A DNA stretch of 63,702 bases. Source: Holosporaceae bacterium 'Namur'. Lineage in GTDB: Bacteria; Pseudomonadota; Alphaproteobacteria; Rickettsiales; Midichloriaceae. Location: contig JACGYV010000009.1 of assembly GCA_014116815.1 (NCBI GenBank), positions 1 through 63,702 on the forward strand, written 5' to 3'. Within the stretch, counting starts at the first letter, position 1; each line of letters opens with the position of its first letter. Under the pieces are notes generated by a model that was given only the letters and a program-made list of their open reading frames with translations, had not been told where the DNA came from and searched no databases. Positions 46,503-55,675 of the stretch are shown here, piece after piece. A program made the translations under genes and the position numbers.

Positions 46503-46669
46503 AATAATATTAAATTTAAGTTTAAATAAAATGTTTGTTTATATATACCACTATATAAGCGCCAAAACAACTTCCGTAAAATTTTTATTAACTAAGCTCC
46601 ATGGTTAAGTTGATAATTTTTGTTTGAAGTTATAGTATAAGTTCAAATTTATTGAGATACGGTATTAAT

Positions 46670-47314
46670 ATGATTAACTTACTAAATCAAGAACTGGATA
46701 AAATGCATCTTTTAAAACATCCCTTTTATCAGGCATGGAGTGAAGGTAAGCTTTCTGTAGAAGTCTTGGGGGAATATGCAAAGCAGTATTATAACCAAGT
46801 TAAAAACTTCCCGCGCTATATAAGTAAAATTCATTCCGAGTGTGATGATATAACTTCCAGGCAAGTGTTGCTCGGTAATTTAATTGAAGAGGAAAAGGGG
46901 GATGAAAATCATCCGGAGTTGTGGCTTAGGTTTGCGGAAGGTTTAGGCGTTAAGCGTAGCGATGTGGAAAATGCCGAGTTAAAACAAGAGACGAGGAATT
47001 TAGTTGACGGATTCTTTAAATTAGCCGGAGAATCTTATGCTAAAGGGCTCGGGGCTTTATATTCTTATGAAAGACAAGTACCGGAAGTTGCTAAATCAAA
47101 AATTGAAGGTTTAGAGAAATTTTATGGTATAACAAGTGAACAAGCCTTGAAATTTTTTAATGTTCATATCACAGCTGATGAATGGCATTCGGAAGAATGT
47201 GCAAGTTTGATTGAAAAATTATCCCCTGAAGAACAGGAAGAAGCTAAAAAAGGAGCATTAGAAGGAGCTAAGTTATTATGGCAATTCCTTGATGGTATGG
47301 TCAAACACTGTTAA
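46670..47314 (+). CDS. CADD-family pABA synthase-like diiron protein
   Basis: A 214-residue heme-oxygenase-fold protein of the PqqC/CADD group. Chlamydia CADD makes p-aminobenzoate by cutting up its own tyrosine at a metal site. All ligands line up: Glu74/75, His81, Glu134, His166, Asp170 and His173. Tyr20 (HPFY) matches the sacrificed tyrosine, and Lys144 matches the essential lysine. YSYERQVP and KIEGLEKFYG are shared almost word for word. The ATG at 46670 gives the right N-terminus; a TTG at 46652 is possible. No folate genes are adjacent, but folB is in the window. Confidence 0.9.
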   Translation: MINLLNQELDKMHLLKHPFYQAWSEGKLSVEVLGEYAKQYYNQVKNFPRYISKIHSECDDITSRQVLLGNLIEEEKGDENHPELWLRFAEGLGVKRSDVENAELKQETRNLVDGFFKLAGESYAKGLGALYSYERQVPEVAKSKIEGLEKFYGITSEQALKFFNVHITADEWHSEECASLIEKLSPEEQEEAKKGALEGAKLLWQFLDGMVKHC

Positions 47315-47446
47315 TTAAATTTTACTTTAACTCTTGAAAGAGCTAAGTTTTTGCTCCCTGATTTATCTATACTGCTATTAATATACTATGTTTTATTTAT
47401 CAATAACTAGCTTTAGAATATGGTAAATTGAGGCTCTAAACAATAA

Positions 47447-47752
47447 TTAAGCGGGTTTTTTTATGGTATTAAGTTTTTTTAGAAGTTCCTTGCTGGGTCT
47501 AAATTGTAATGAGCCTTTATTCCCAACCTCTAATTGCTGATTAGTTCTAGGGTTCCTTCCGACTTTAGCTGCTCTTTTCTTTACCAACATAGAACCGAAT
47601 CCTCTTAATTCAATTCTATCACCGCATATTAATGCTACAGATATTTCTTGAAAAAATATATTAGCTATTTCTTCTAATTTGCAAAGAGGTAAATCTCTAT
47701 TAAACCTTTTCAACCACGTAACTACATCTTTTTTATATAAGACTTTATCCAT
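47447..47752 (-). CDS. HU/IHF-family DNA-binding protein
   Basis: A 101-residue DNA-bending protein. The helical dimer part (residues 1-45) is followed by the beta-arm core IELRGFGSMLVKKRAAKVGRNP and RPSKELLKKL. The RNPRT arm tip with its intercalating Pro is present. It is closer to IHF-beta or HU than to IHF-alpha; the exact type is uncertain. It ends 132 bases from the CADD-like gene. Confidence 0.92.
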   Translation of the reverse strand: MDKVLYKKDVVTWLKRFNRDLPLCKLEEIANIFFQEISVALICGDRIELRGFGSMLVKKRAAKVGRNPRTNQQLEVGNKGSLQFRPSKELLKKLNTIKKPA

Positions 47753-48078
47753 AACCGGAATTTAACCTATTTGTTATTTATCATATAGTTTGACAATACA
47801 TAATATTGCTGAGGTATTAAAGTTATATGTTAGGATGTATTATTAAATAAATTAGATATTTTATAAATATAAAATAAATATCGTGCTATAGTGCAGCAAT
47901 ATTAACAATATTAAAACAATGGATTTATTAAACCAAATTAGTTAGAGAGCACTATATATAAAATAAGCATAAAAGCTGAAGTGAAAATTGATTTAGTTTA
48001 ATGTAACTCAGGAAGGCAACTTGTGGTTTACTAAGGGCATACCATAAATTAACAACATAACAAATAACGGAGGTTATC
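47753..48078. other. 326-bp intergenic region before the KGG gene
   Basis: No gene is seen. It contains a good -35 (TTGACA, 47790-47795) without a convincing -10 at normal spacing, several short AT-rich repeats, and a less AT-rich stretch at 48008-48045. At the right end a strong GGAGG site serves the KGG gene. If transcription starts near 47820 the leader is about 260 bases, long enough to hold a regulatory RNA, but I see no known riboswitch. Confidence 0.4.
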
Positions 48079-48312
48079 ATGGCCACTACTAATGAAAATA
48101 ACAAAAATAAAAACACAGAAAATTTAAGTGCGGAAGAAAAGCAAAAAATGCACGATAATTATTCTGCAATGGGTCAAAAAGGCGGAAATACTACTAAAGA
48201 AACTCATGGTAAAGAATTCTATCATGAAATCGGCCAACAAGGTGGTAATGCTCGTAAAGAACAAATGGCTCATTCTTCTTCTTATACTAAGGAAGGCGAA
48301 GAAAATAAATAA
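48079..48312 (+). CDS. KGG-repeat stress-induced protein
   Basis: A 77-residue, very hydrophilic protein with two copies of the KGG motif (MGQKGGNTTKE and IGQQGGNARKE), as in GsiB, YciG and other stress-induced bacterial proteins. It is rich in Asn, Lys, Glu and Gly and has no hydrophobic core, so it is probably disordered and LEA-like. GGAGG 6 bases before the ATG predicts strong translation. Such proteins respond to desiccation, acid or stationary phase. A terminator follows. Confidence 0.88.
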   Translation: MATTNENNKNKNTENLSAEEKQKMHDNYSAMGQKGGNTTKETHGKEFYHEIGQQGGNARKEQMAHSSSYTKEGEENK

Positions 48313-48377
48313 CACATTTAATTTAGTAGGGTTGTCTCATATATAACTCTCTTAAATTATAAAATTTAAGTGTTAGG

Positions 48378-48413
48378 AAAAAGGGGTTATATATAAATGT
48401 AATTCCTTTTTTT
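48378..48413 (+). terminator. Intrinsic terminator of the KGG gene
   Basis: AAAAAGGGGTTATAT pairs with ATGTAATTCCTTTTT (two G-T and one T-G pairs) around a short loop, and the T-run continues to 48413. It is 65 bases past the stop codon. Confidence 0.65.
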
Positions 48414-48504
48414 AATTAAATGGTTGTAAGTCGTAAAACTAAATTAATAATATGCTTTAATGAAGGCTGTAGAGCTTTCTGCTTTTGTTTCCAGCATGAA
48501 ATAG

Positions 48505-49353
48505 TTATTCTCCGCCGCCAAGTTGGTGCACATAAATTGCAACCTGCCTAATTGAAGAGTCGGATAGCTTTCCTTCCCAGTAAGGCATTACACCTCCCCT
48601 CCCGTTAAAAATTACATCATATATAGTTTGTTTATCGCTACCGTATAACCAGACGGCATCGTTAAGTGCGGGAGCTCCGAATTCTCTTCCGCCTTGACCT
48701 TGTGCTCCGTGGCAAGCTGCACAATTATCCTGAAATAATTTATGAGCTTCTGAAGTTGTGTCCGTACCGGTCCTTAGAGAAATCACATAATCAGCTAGTT
48801 TCCCTATTTGCTCAGGTGCCAGTATTTTATCGCGGCCGAATGCCGCCATGACGGATTCTCTGGTTTCAGGATCTTCCGATCTTATTCCATGTTTAAGGGT
48901 GGTATATATATCGTCTATTTTTCCGCCCCACAGCCATGCACCGGCGGTTAGATTAGGATATCCGATGTTACCACTTCCGCCGCTTCCGTGGCAAACTGCA
49001 CAGTTGTTATTGAAAGTTGATTTACCCCCGGCTAAAGCGAATTTCTTCAGGGTAGGGTTTTTTAAAATTTCCTCAAATGAAGCTTTATCAAAATCAGTTT
49101 GATAGGTAGCTCTGATTTTTTCTACTTCTTTAAGTTTTTCATCAAGCTCACTAATTGAAGACCAATTAAGTATATCAATATTATTAGGTGTCGGAGAAGA
49201 GGGGTATAGCATGCAATAAATTAAAGCAAATATTAATGCAGCATAAAATGTGTATCTTAACCATAGCGGGTCAGGATTATTATATTCCTTTATACCGTCC
49301 CACTCATGACCGGTATCTTGAATTTCAATTTTTCGGATTTTGTTATTTTTCAC
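48505..49353 (-). CDS. ccoP: cbb3-type cytochrome c oxidase subunit III (diheme)
   Basis: CcoP passes electrons from soluble or membrane cytochrome c to CcoO. The 282 residues have an N-terminal membrane anchor (about 32-52) and two c-type heme sites, CAVCH and CAACH, each with a later Met ligand. It starts at GTG (49353), overlapping ccoQ by 11 bases; AGAAGGGG upstream supports this. Last gene of the cco operon. Confidence 0.96.
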   Translation of the reverse strand: MKNNKIRKIEIQDTGHEWDGIKEYNNPDPLWLRYTFYAALIFALIYCMLYPSSPTPNNIDILNWSSISELDEKLKEVEKIRATYQTDFDKASFEEILKNPTLKKFALAGGKSTFNNNCAVCHGSGGSGNIGYPNLTAGAWLWGGKIDDIYTTLKHGIRSEDPETRESVMAAFGRDKILAPEQIGKLADYVISLRTGTDTTSEAHKLFQDNCAACHGAQGQGGREFGAPALNDAVWLYGSDKQTIYDVIFNGRGGVMPYWEGKLSDSSIRQVAIYVHQLGGGE

Positions 49354-49507
49354 CTTGTTTAGTCCCCTTCTCGTCTTTTAATGGTATTTGGCTATATTCT
49401 TCATATTTTTTCTTTGAGTGAGGGCGAAAAACCCATGCTACTATTCCAATAAAGCTTAATAACATTAATATTAAAATAAGTATTTCCGAATTTATATATT
49501 TTACCAT
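49343..49507 (-). CDS. ccoQ: cbb3 oxidase subunit CcoQ/FixQ (54 aa)
   Basis: Reading the gap between ccoO and ccoP gives a 54-residue protein: MVKYINSEILILILMLLSF, then GIVAWVFRPHSKKKYEEYSQ and a charged tail. One membrane helix followed by VFRPxxKxxYEE is the CcoQ signature. Its ATG overlaps the ccoO stop by one base (TGATG) and its end overlaps ccoP by 11 bases. CcoQ stabilises the oxidase complex. It is below usual gene-finder length limits. Confidence 0.93.
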   Translation of the reverse strand: MVKYINSEILILILMLLSFIGIVAWVFRPHSKKKYEEYSQIPLKDEKGTKQGEK

Positions 49508-50235
49508 CACCAGTTTCTTCCTTGATTGGTTTTTAGGTCAACTTTGTTACCGATCGCTTGAAGGTAAGCAACTAATGCATCCAGTTCCGTAATATTTTCA
49601 GCTTCTTTATCAAATTTACGAATCGGTGCTTTATTATAACGGCTTTGGAAGTCGGTAATTTGCTTATCTTCAGTAACTATACCCGTTTGAATTTTAATAT
49701 CATTCTCATAATTTTTAATATCTTGATCCGTATAAGGAACCCCAATCATTTTCATAGTTTTCATTTCATCAGCTATCTTTGAATAATCAAGTTTTGTCGT
49801 GTGTAAAAAAGGATAGCCAGGCATAATTGATTCCGGAACTAAGCTCCTTGGATCAATAAGGTGGGTAACATGCCAATCATCGGAATATCTTCCGCCCACC
49901 CGTGCAAGATCAGGGCCTGTACGCTTAGACCCCCAAATAAAAGGATAATCATACATACTTTCAGCTGCTAAAGAATAATGTCCGTATCTTTCCACCTCGT
50001 CGCGTAAATAACGAATTTGTTGGCTATGGCAATTATAACATCCTTCACGCTTATAAATATTAAATCCTGCCAGCTCTAATGGAGTATGCGGGCGCATACC
50101 TTCTACTCTTTCGATAGCAATTTCTTTTTTAAAAAGAGGTAAAATCTCAACCATACCCCCGATCATAGTAGTAATTAAAGCCAGAGATAAAAGTATAAAA
50201 ACATTTTTTTCTATTTTGCCGTGTAAATTTGCCAT
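49507..50235 (-). CDS. ccoO: cbb3-type cytochrome c oxidase subunit II (monoheme)
   Basis: CcoO carries one c-type heme and passes electrons to CcoN. The 242 residues begin with a membrane anchor and have the heme site GCYNCHSQQIR. MPGYPFL and later GVPY supply surrounding conserved parts. It begins 12 bases after ccoN. Confidence 0.97.
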   Translation of the reverse strand: MANLHGKIEKNVFILLSLALITTMIGGMVEILPLFKKEIAIERVEGMRPHTPLELAGFNIYKREGCYNCHSQQIRYLRDEVERYGHYSLAAESMYDYPFIWGSKRTGPDLARVGGRYSDDWHVTHLIDPRSLVPESIMPGYPFLHTTKLDYSKIADEMKTMKMIGVPYTDQDIKNYENDIKIQTGIVTEDKQITDFQSRYNKAPIRKFDKEAENITELDALVAYLQAIGNKVDLKTNQGRNW

Positions 50236-50247
50236 ATTATCAACTTA

Positions 50248-51684
50248 TTATATTGTTGCCGGTGTAAGCTTTTCTTGTCTCTGCTTAGAAGTAATAGTCA
50301 TCCAGGCATTATAAACCATTATCACGGTTCCTAATAAGTAGAATATTCCTCCCAGTGCTCTAATTACATAATAAGGATGCAAAACGGAAACAACTTCAAT
50401 AAATGAATATTTCAAAAAGCCCATTTCATCATAGCTCCTCCACATCAAACCTTGAGTGATACCCGCGACCCACATAGAAGTTATGTATAAAATTATTCCG
50501 ATACATGCGAGCCACAGATGGAGGCTCATTAATTTAACCGAATACATTTCCTCTCTATTCCAAAGCACGGGAATAAGACAATATAAAGCACCGAAACTAA
50601 TTAGACCAACCCATCCTAAAGTTCCTGAATGTACGTGTCCGATCGTCCATTCGGTATAATGGCTAAGAGCGTTTACTGTTTTTATTGCCATTAGAGGGCC
50701 TTCAAAAGTACTCATACCGTAGAATGCTAATGCTATTACAAAAAACCTAAGTACCGGATCCTCTTTTAATTTATACCAAACTCCCGATAGAGTCATCATA
50801 CTGTTCACCATGCCTCCCCAAGACGGAAGCCATAAGATAATCGACATAGCCATTCCTAAAGTCTGCGCCCAATCAGGGAGCGCCGTAAAGTGTAAATGAT
50901 GAGCACCCGCCCAAATATATAAAAATATTAATGCCCAAAAGTGCATAATGGAAAGACGATAGGAATAAATCGGGCGTCCTGCTCTTTTAGGAATAAAATA
51001 ATAAACCATTCCGATAATACCGGTAGTAAGTAAAAACCCTACCATACTATGGCCATACCACCACTGTATCATAGCGGATTGCACCCCTGAAAACAGATAC
51101 ACACTTTCCGAACCGAATAATGATAACGGAATAGATAAATTGTTCCCTATATGAAGCATTGCAACTACGATAATATAGGCCATGAAAAACCAGTTTGCTA
51201 CATAGATATGAGGTTCTTTGCGTTTAACTACTGTTCCTATATATACATAAAGGTATATTATCCATACAAATAGAAGTAAAAGATCCGCATACCACTCAGG
51301 CTCCGCGTATTCACGACTTTGCGTAATCCCTACGCAATAGCCGTATAAAGCTATAATTATAAAGAATTGGTACCCGATAAACATTACATAGGCAAGCTTC
51401 TTGCCGACAAGCCTAGCTTGACAAGTTCTTTGTACAATGAATAAAGATGTTGCGAAAAGAACATTGCCCACAAATGCAAATAAAACACCTGTAGTATGAA
51501 CTTGCCGTAATCTACCGAAATTCAACCAGGGAATCCCGAAATTAAGACTTGGATATGCAAGCTCTAAAGCAACATAAACCCCTGCTGCCAAGCCTATTAT
51601 TAGCCAAAAAAGCGTAGCTAAAGTGAACAGCTTTACAATTTGATTATCATAGTTAATATCTAAAGTTTTAATACTATTACTCAT
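50248..51684 (-). CDS. ccoN: cbb3-type cytochrome c oxidase subunit I
   Basis: The catalytic subunit, which reduces oxygen at heme b3-CuB with high affinity and pumps protons. The 478-residue protein has about 12 membrane helices and the conserved histidines in [21 protein letters not shown] and HVHSGTLGW. It is complete. TATAAT occurs on the minus strand at 51704-51699 as a likely -10. I found no clear FNR site (TTGAT-N4-ATCAA) before it. The assembly genes ccoGHIS are not in the window. Confidence 0.97.
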   Translation of the reverse strand: MSNSIKTLDINYDNQIVKLFTLATLFWLIIGLAAGVYVALELAYPSLNFGIPWLNFGRLRQVHTTGVLFAFVGNVLFATSLFIVQRTCQARLVGKKLAYVMFIGYQFFIIIALYGYCVGITQSREYAEPEWYADLLLLFVWIIYLYVYIGTVVKRKEPHIYVANWFFMAYIIVVAMLHIGNNLSIPLSLFGSESVYLFSGVQSAMIQWWYGHSMVGFLLTTGIIGMVYYFIPKRAGRPIYSYRLSIMHFWALIFLYIWAGAHHLHFTALPDWAQTLGMAMSIILWLPSWGGMVNSMMTLSGVWYKLKEDPVLRFFVIALAFYGMSTFEGPLMAIKTVNALSHYTEWTIGHVHSGTLGWVGLISFGALYCLIPVLWNREEMYSVKLMSLHLWLACIGIILYITSMWVAGITQGLMWRSYDEMGFLKYSFIEVVSVLHPYYVIRALGGIFYLLGTVIMVYNAWMTITSKQRQEKLTPATI

Positions 51685-51769
51685 AATGAAATTTTACAAT
51701 TATACTAAATTAAGCTAACATGAAAATGTAATTTCTTCAACTTAAGAGAATAACAAAGCTTCAATTTAT

Positions 51770-52372
51770 TTATTTGGATTTTGACTTAAGATTATCAACT
51801 AAATCTTTTATATTATTATTAGATAGGAAGGTTGAAAAATCTGCTCTTTGGGTTGCAAGTAAGCTAACTCCTTCAGCCACGATATCCCTGATTTTAAAAG
51901 TGTTCCCGTAATCTTTAAGCCTATATTCTATTTTTACAGCTTCCTTGGAGGAAGGAGAGGAAATATTCATTGAAACTTGATACTGCTCATTGCCCAGTGA
52001 AGTTGAAGCATAAATATTATAAGTTTGTTTATTGTATTCTTCATATTTTGGAACATATATGGAAACTAAGTAGTTCTTATAGGCATCCGTGTATTCTTTT
52101 TGTTCAGCTGCCGATAATGTAGACCAATATCTGCCGAGGACGAATCTTGCCATCCACTCGTAATCGGTTACTTCCAAAAAGAGTGCAATTAATTCAAGTT
52201 TTTTTGTATTTTTGTCAGTGTTACTAAGCACTCCGATAACTCTTTTAGCATTAGTATCCACAAATTCGGAAGCTTTTTTATTATTATTATCGTTTGATGC
52301 ATTTGCGATAAGGTTATGAGTCGAAATAATACTTACAATTATTACGAATATAAAATGTTTAATAATACGCAT
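51770..52372 (-). CDS. mlaC: MlaC/Ttg2D-family periplasmic phospholipid-binding protein
   Basis: MlaC shuttles phospholipid between outer and inner membrane. The 200 residues start with a signal peptide (about 1-25) and show the family core YEWMARFVLGRYWSTLS, YKNYLVSIYVPKYEEY and KIRDIVAEGVSLLATQRADF. It follows mlaA by 10 bases. The inner-membrane ABC part (mlaFED) is not here. Confidence 0.92.
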   Translation of the reverse strand: MRIIKHFIFVIIVSIISTHNLIANASNDNNNKKASEFVDTNAKRVIGVLSNTDKNTKKLELIALFLEVTDYEWMARFVLGRYWSTLSAAEQKEYTDAYKNYLVSIYVPKYEEYNKQTYNIYASTSLGNEQYQVSMNISSPSSKEAVKIEYRLKDYGNTFKIRDIVAEGVSLLATQRADFSTFLSNNNIKDLVDNLKSKSK

Positions 52373-52382
52373 GGTCTACCTT

Positions 52383-53096
52383 TTATTGATTTTTTTGAAA
52401 ATATAAACTTCTATAAGTGACATATTCATCCATAGAAGACTGTTCTAAGTAGTCGGTAGCATCCAGTAAATAGCTCCTCTTATCAATTGCAGCTATACCG
52501 GTTCTGGCATAGGCTGTTTTTCTGTTGAGTGTATAATTAAAAGGATCGGTTAACGTATCGGCTGCAAAACCGAAAGCATCTTTAATACTGGAGCTTCCGA
52601 CTAGGGGTAACACCAAGTATGCTCCCGTTTTAGCCCCATAGGTACTTAAAGTTTCACCAAAGCCTGTTTTTAAATATTTCAGACCTGCTTCTCCTGCCAC
52701 ATCATGAATCCCGCCCAGCCCTAAAAAAGTATTGGTTATAAACCTGGCAACAGCAGTTGTAAATTTTTTAGGGTTTAACTGTAATAAGCCGTTAATAAAA
52801 TTTACCGGCTCAGTTAAATTTTGAAGAAAATTATGGACTCTATCCCTTCCGAACTCAGGAACAAGTATTTTATAAGTATGGGAAACAGGCTTTAAAACTA
52901 CGTTATCTAAACCTTTATTCAACTTAAATATAGCCCGATTAAATTTTTCAAAAGGGTCTCGTGCAGCTATATTATTTGAGTTATTGATATATATATCTTC
53001 TTCGCTGCTGTCCTCTTCAAAATCATCGGAAGCATATGCATTAAAAGATAAAAAATTAAATACTAATAACAAAGCAAGACCAAAATGTGTTCTCAT
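52383..53096 (-). CDS. mlaA: MlaA/VacJ-family outer membrane phospholipid transport protein
   Basis: MlaA removes surface phospholipids at the outer membrane. The 237 residues contain DPFEKFNRAIFKLNKGLD, FINGLLQLNPKKF and GLGGIHDVAGEAGL, followed by YLVLPLVGSSSIKDA. The usual form is a lipoprotein, but the signal peptide here ends AYASDD without a lipobox cysteine, so it would be an ordinary exported protein. It is paired with mlaC. Confidence 0.93.
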   Translation of the reverse strand: MRTHFGLALLLVFNFLSFNAYASDDFEEDSSEEDIYINNSNNIAARDPFEKFNRAIFKLNKGLDNVVLKPVSHTYKILVPEFGRDRVHNFLQNLTEPVNFINGLLQLNPKKFTTAVARFITNTFLGLGGIHDVAGEAGLKYLKTGFGETLSTYGAKTGAYLVLPLVGSSSIKDAFGFAADTLTDPFNYTLNRKTAYARTGIAAIDKRSYLLDATDYLEQSSMDEYVTYRSLYFQKNQ

Positions 53097-53171
53097 GATA
53101 CTTATATATCCTAATTTATATTTAATAAATTTATATTAGAATACAAAGGTAAATAAATAGTTAATTTTTAG

Positions 53172-54230
53172 TTATTTACTAAAGATAATAACCTTACCCT
53201 GCTCGTTATTGGAAAAGGTTGTATTCTCTTCCTTAACTAGCTTCCAACTATACTTATCAGCAATAGTTTTAACATACTCCGAAGAAAAATAAAACTGCTC
53301 AAATAATGGTTTAAATTCAACATCTTTATTGCTTGTTGTTTTAAAGGTGATACCAAGCAAGCCGGCTTCTTTAACAATAGGGTAAATATTTTGAAAGAAA
53401 AAGTCTAAGTTAGAATTATAAGTTATAAGATCGGAAGCAAATATAACATCGAAGTTAAAATTTAATGTATTAGGATCTTTTAAGTATAATTCATAATCAA
53501 TAACCTTAACATTATTATAAACTTTCATATCATCCAACATAAGATAAGATGCGCGCCTCGCCATAAATGAGGAGATATCTACCCCCATTATAATATTGGC
53601 AATTTTTTGAACTCGGCAAAATTTACCCATTATACCGGTGCCAGAGCCAATATCTAAAATATCATTCCCAAATGGTTTATTCTTCGCCATTAATAATTGT
53701 ATAGTACCGGCGAATAAACTTTGCTGAGGAATGATATCCTGCTGTTGGATAATAATTTTGTTATTATCCAGTGCTTGAGCAATTATATCAAAGGTTGCTT
53801 TAATTATACCTTTGGGTATGGAGCTTATCTCAGCCGCTTTGTTATTAAGCAGGTTTATGCAATATTGAGCTTCTTCAATAAAATCCTGATGTCTGGAATT
53901 TAGATATTTTTCAAAGTATATTCTGGCTTTCTGGTGTTTAAAGCTTTCCAGGTAACAACGACCTATGTAGTAATCTGAAGCAACATAGTTAGGGTTAATA
54001 AATTTTGCTATATTAAAACGCAGGATTGCATCTGATCTATTGCCCAGCAGATAATGATACATCCCTAAATCAAAATTAGTTTGGGCTATATTTTTGCTTT
54101 TGCTGATAATATCTTGAAAATTATTTTTTAAGATCGTTACAGCTTGGTTAGATAGCTCTTTAAAGTTAATTTGATTAAAAGTGCTTTTAATCAGCTCAAA
54201 TTTTGTGTTAAGCAAAGTTAAAATTTTCAT
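53172..54230 (-). CDS. TPR-containing SAM-dependent methyltransferase
   Basis: A 352-residue protein. Residues 50-125 look like two or three tetratricopeptide repeats (NFDLGMYHYLLGNRSDAILR and the following ASDYYIGRCYLES). A class I methyltransferase domain follows with motif I ILDIGSGTGIMG (about 191-202) and motif II GVDISSFMARRA. Substrate is unknown. It starts 13 bases after the stomatin-like gene and so belongs to that run. Confidence 0.85.
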   Translation of the reverse strand: MKILTLLNTKFELIKSTFNQINFKELSNQAVTILKNNFQDIISKSKNIAQTNFDLGMYHYLLGNRSDAILRFNIAKFINPNYVASDYYIGRCYLESFKHQKARIYFEKYLNSRHQDFIEEAQYCINLLNNKAAEISSIPKGIIKATFDIIAQALDNNKIIIQQQDIIPQQSLFAGTIQLLMAKNKPFGNDILDIGSGTGIMGKFCRVQKIANIIMGVDISSFMARRASYLMLDDMKVYNNVKVIDYELYLKDPNTLNFNFDVIFASDLITYNSNLDFFFQNIYPIVKEAGLLGITFKTTSNKDVEFKPLFEQFYFSSEYVKTIADKYSWKLVKEENTTFSNNEQGKVIIFSK

Positions 54231-54243
54231 TCCGTATCCCCCG

Positions 54244-55176
54244 TCAGGATTTGTTTTCCGTAATCTTGTTACTAATATTATTAAATATTGTTAAAGCTTG
54301 TGCGATCATACCGCTTGCATCATTGGTATTAGCGGGAATAATTACCGCATTTGATTCTTTAGCAAGTGAGCCGAAAGCATTTATATATTGCTCGGCAACC
54401 CGCAAAGCTACCGCTTCTTTACCGCCGCTTGCCTGAATCGCCTGAGCGACTTTTTCAATACCCTGAGCAGTTGCATTTGCGATTGTTTGAATTGCCTCTC
54501 CTTCACCGTTTGCACGGTTGATTTGATCAATAGTTGCTGCTTCCGAAGCAAGTACTACTTCTTGTTTATTAGCCTCCGCTATATTTATCTGAGCCTGTTT
54601 TTTACCTTCGGATTCTAAAATATCCGCTCGCTTCTGTCTTTCGGCCGCCACTTGCATTTCCATGGCTTTTACAACATTAGTGGGCGGCTTTATATCTTTA
54701 ATTTCATAACGCATACACTGTATGCCCCAGGTAGATGCTGCTTCATTAATTGCATGCACAATATGAGTGTTTAATGTTTCACGCTCTTCAAAGGTTTTAT
54801 CCATATGTATTTTCCCGATTGCAGAACGCATGGAAGTCTGGGCTAGTTGTACCACCGCATAATAAGGGTTTTCAACTCCGTAGGAAGCATCTACCGGGTT
54901 AATAATTTTTAAGTAAACTACCCCGTCGAGCAAAAGAGTCACGTTATCCTGTGTTATTGCCGCCTGCTCATGGACGTCAACGGCTCGCTCTTTTAAAGAG
55001 TGCTTATAAGCTACTTTATCAATAAAGGGTATTATTAACGTAAGTCCCGGTTCTAAAGTTTTATTATATTTACCCAAACGTTCAATTATCCATGCCTGTT
55101 GCTGCGGGACAATCTTTACTCCCATCCAGGCAATAAGAAACAGAGCAAATAAGAAGATTAAAAACCCATATTCCAT
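54244..55176 (-). CDS. qmcA: Stomatin/QmcA-like SPFH-domain membrane protein
   Basis: A 310-residue band-7 protein anchored by an N-terminal helix (residues 2-22). The SPFH domain runs to about 190 (IVPQQQAWIIERLGKY, RAVDVHEQAAITQDNV), followed by an Ala/Glu-rich coiled coil (about 180-240). Mitochondrial SLP-2 is the close eukaryotic relative. With nfeD just upstream it forms the widespread NfeD-stomatin pair tied to membrane organisation and proteolysis control. The symbol is by similarity. Confidence 0.92.
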   Translation of the reverse strand: MEYGFLIFLFALFLIAWMGVKIVPQQQAWIIERLGKYNKTLEPGLTLIIPFIDKVAYKHSLKERAVDVHEQAAITQDNVTLLLDGVVYLKIINPVDASYGVENPYYAVVQLAQTSMRSAIGKIHMDKTFEERETLNTHIVHAINEAASTWGIQCMRYEIKDIKPPTNVVKAMEMQVAAERQKRADILESEGKKQAQINIAEANKQEVVLASEAATIDQINRANGEGEAIQTIANATAQGIEKVAQAIQASGGKEAVALRVAEQYINAFGSLAKESNAVIIPANTNDASGMIAQALTIFNNISNKITENKS

Positions 55177-55206
55177 ATTAATAACTCATTGAAATTTATA
55201 ATTCTT

Positions 55207-55650
55207 TTATTTAACAATAAAGATATTTTCTTTTACTGCAACAATTGTAACGTTTTTGCCGACTGAAATTTCTTTTTCCTCTGCATCTATTGCAAGCATG
55301 GCTTTAAAAATAGTACCTGACCATTTAACCGCTCCTATCTTGCCGGCAATTAAATTTTTTTCGGTTACTTCTGCAATACCGCCTATAATATTGTTATAAG
55401 AGTCTTTAGGTGCTTTTTTAACTAAGTTAACTAAAGGCTTGTAAGCGAGTATCGTCCATAAAAATGTGAAACCGAAAAAGTAAGCTAATTGTTGAATAGT
55501 ATTCGGGGCTAAACTAAAAGTAACCATTATTCCTACTGTAAAACATGATAGTGCTGCAAATAAGCAAACTATAGTAAAGCCTAAAACTACTTCTAATACT
55601 ACAAATATTCCTGTTAATAAAAACCAAAACTCTTTAGTAAAATATTCCAT
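55207..55650 (-). CDS. NfeD family protein
   Basis: A 147-residue short-type NfeD: three or four membrane helices in residues 5-75 (one segment is FTIVCLFAALSCFTVGIMV), then a C-terminal OB-fold domain with GAVKWSGTIFKAML. It lies 30 bases before the stomatin-like gene and 25 bases after cycM. Partner of the SPFH protein. Confidence 0.9.
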   Translation of the reverse strand: MEYFTKEFWFLLTGIFVVLEVVLGFTIVCLFAALSCFTVGIMVTFSLAPNTIQQLAYFFGFTFLWTILAYKPLVNLVKKAPKDSYNNIIGGIAEVTEKNLIAGKIGAVKWSGTIFKAMLAIDAEEKEISVGKNVTIVAVKENIFIVK

Positions 55651-55675
55651 ATTCTTTTGAGAACCTATATATCAT

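Noticed and set aside
51685..51769. FNR-type site controlling the cbb3 operon
   Set aside because: No TTGAT-N4-ATCAA or close variant was found before ccoN.
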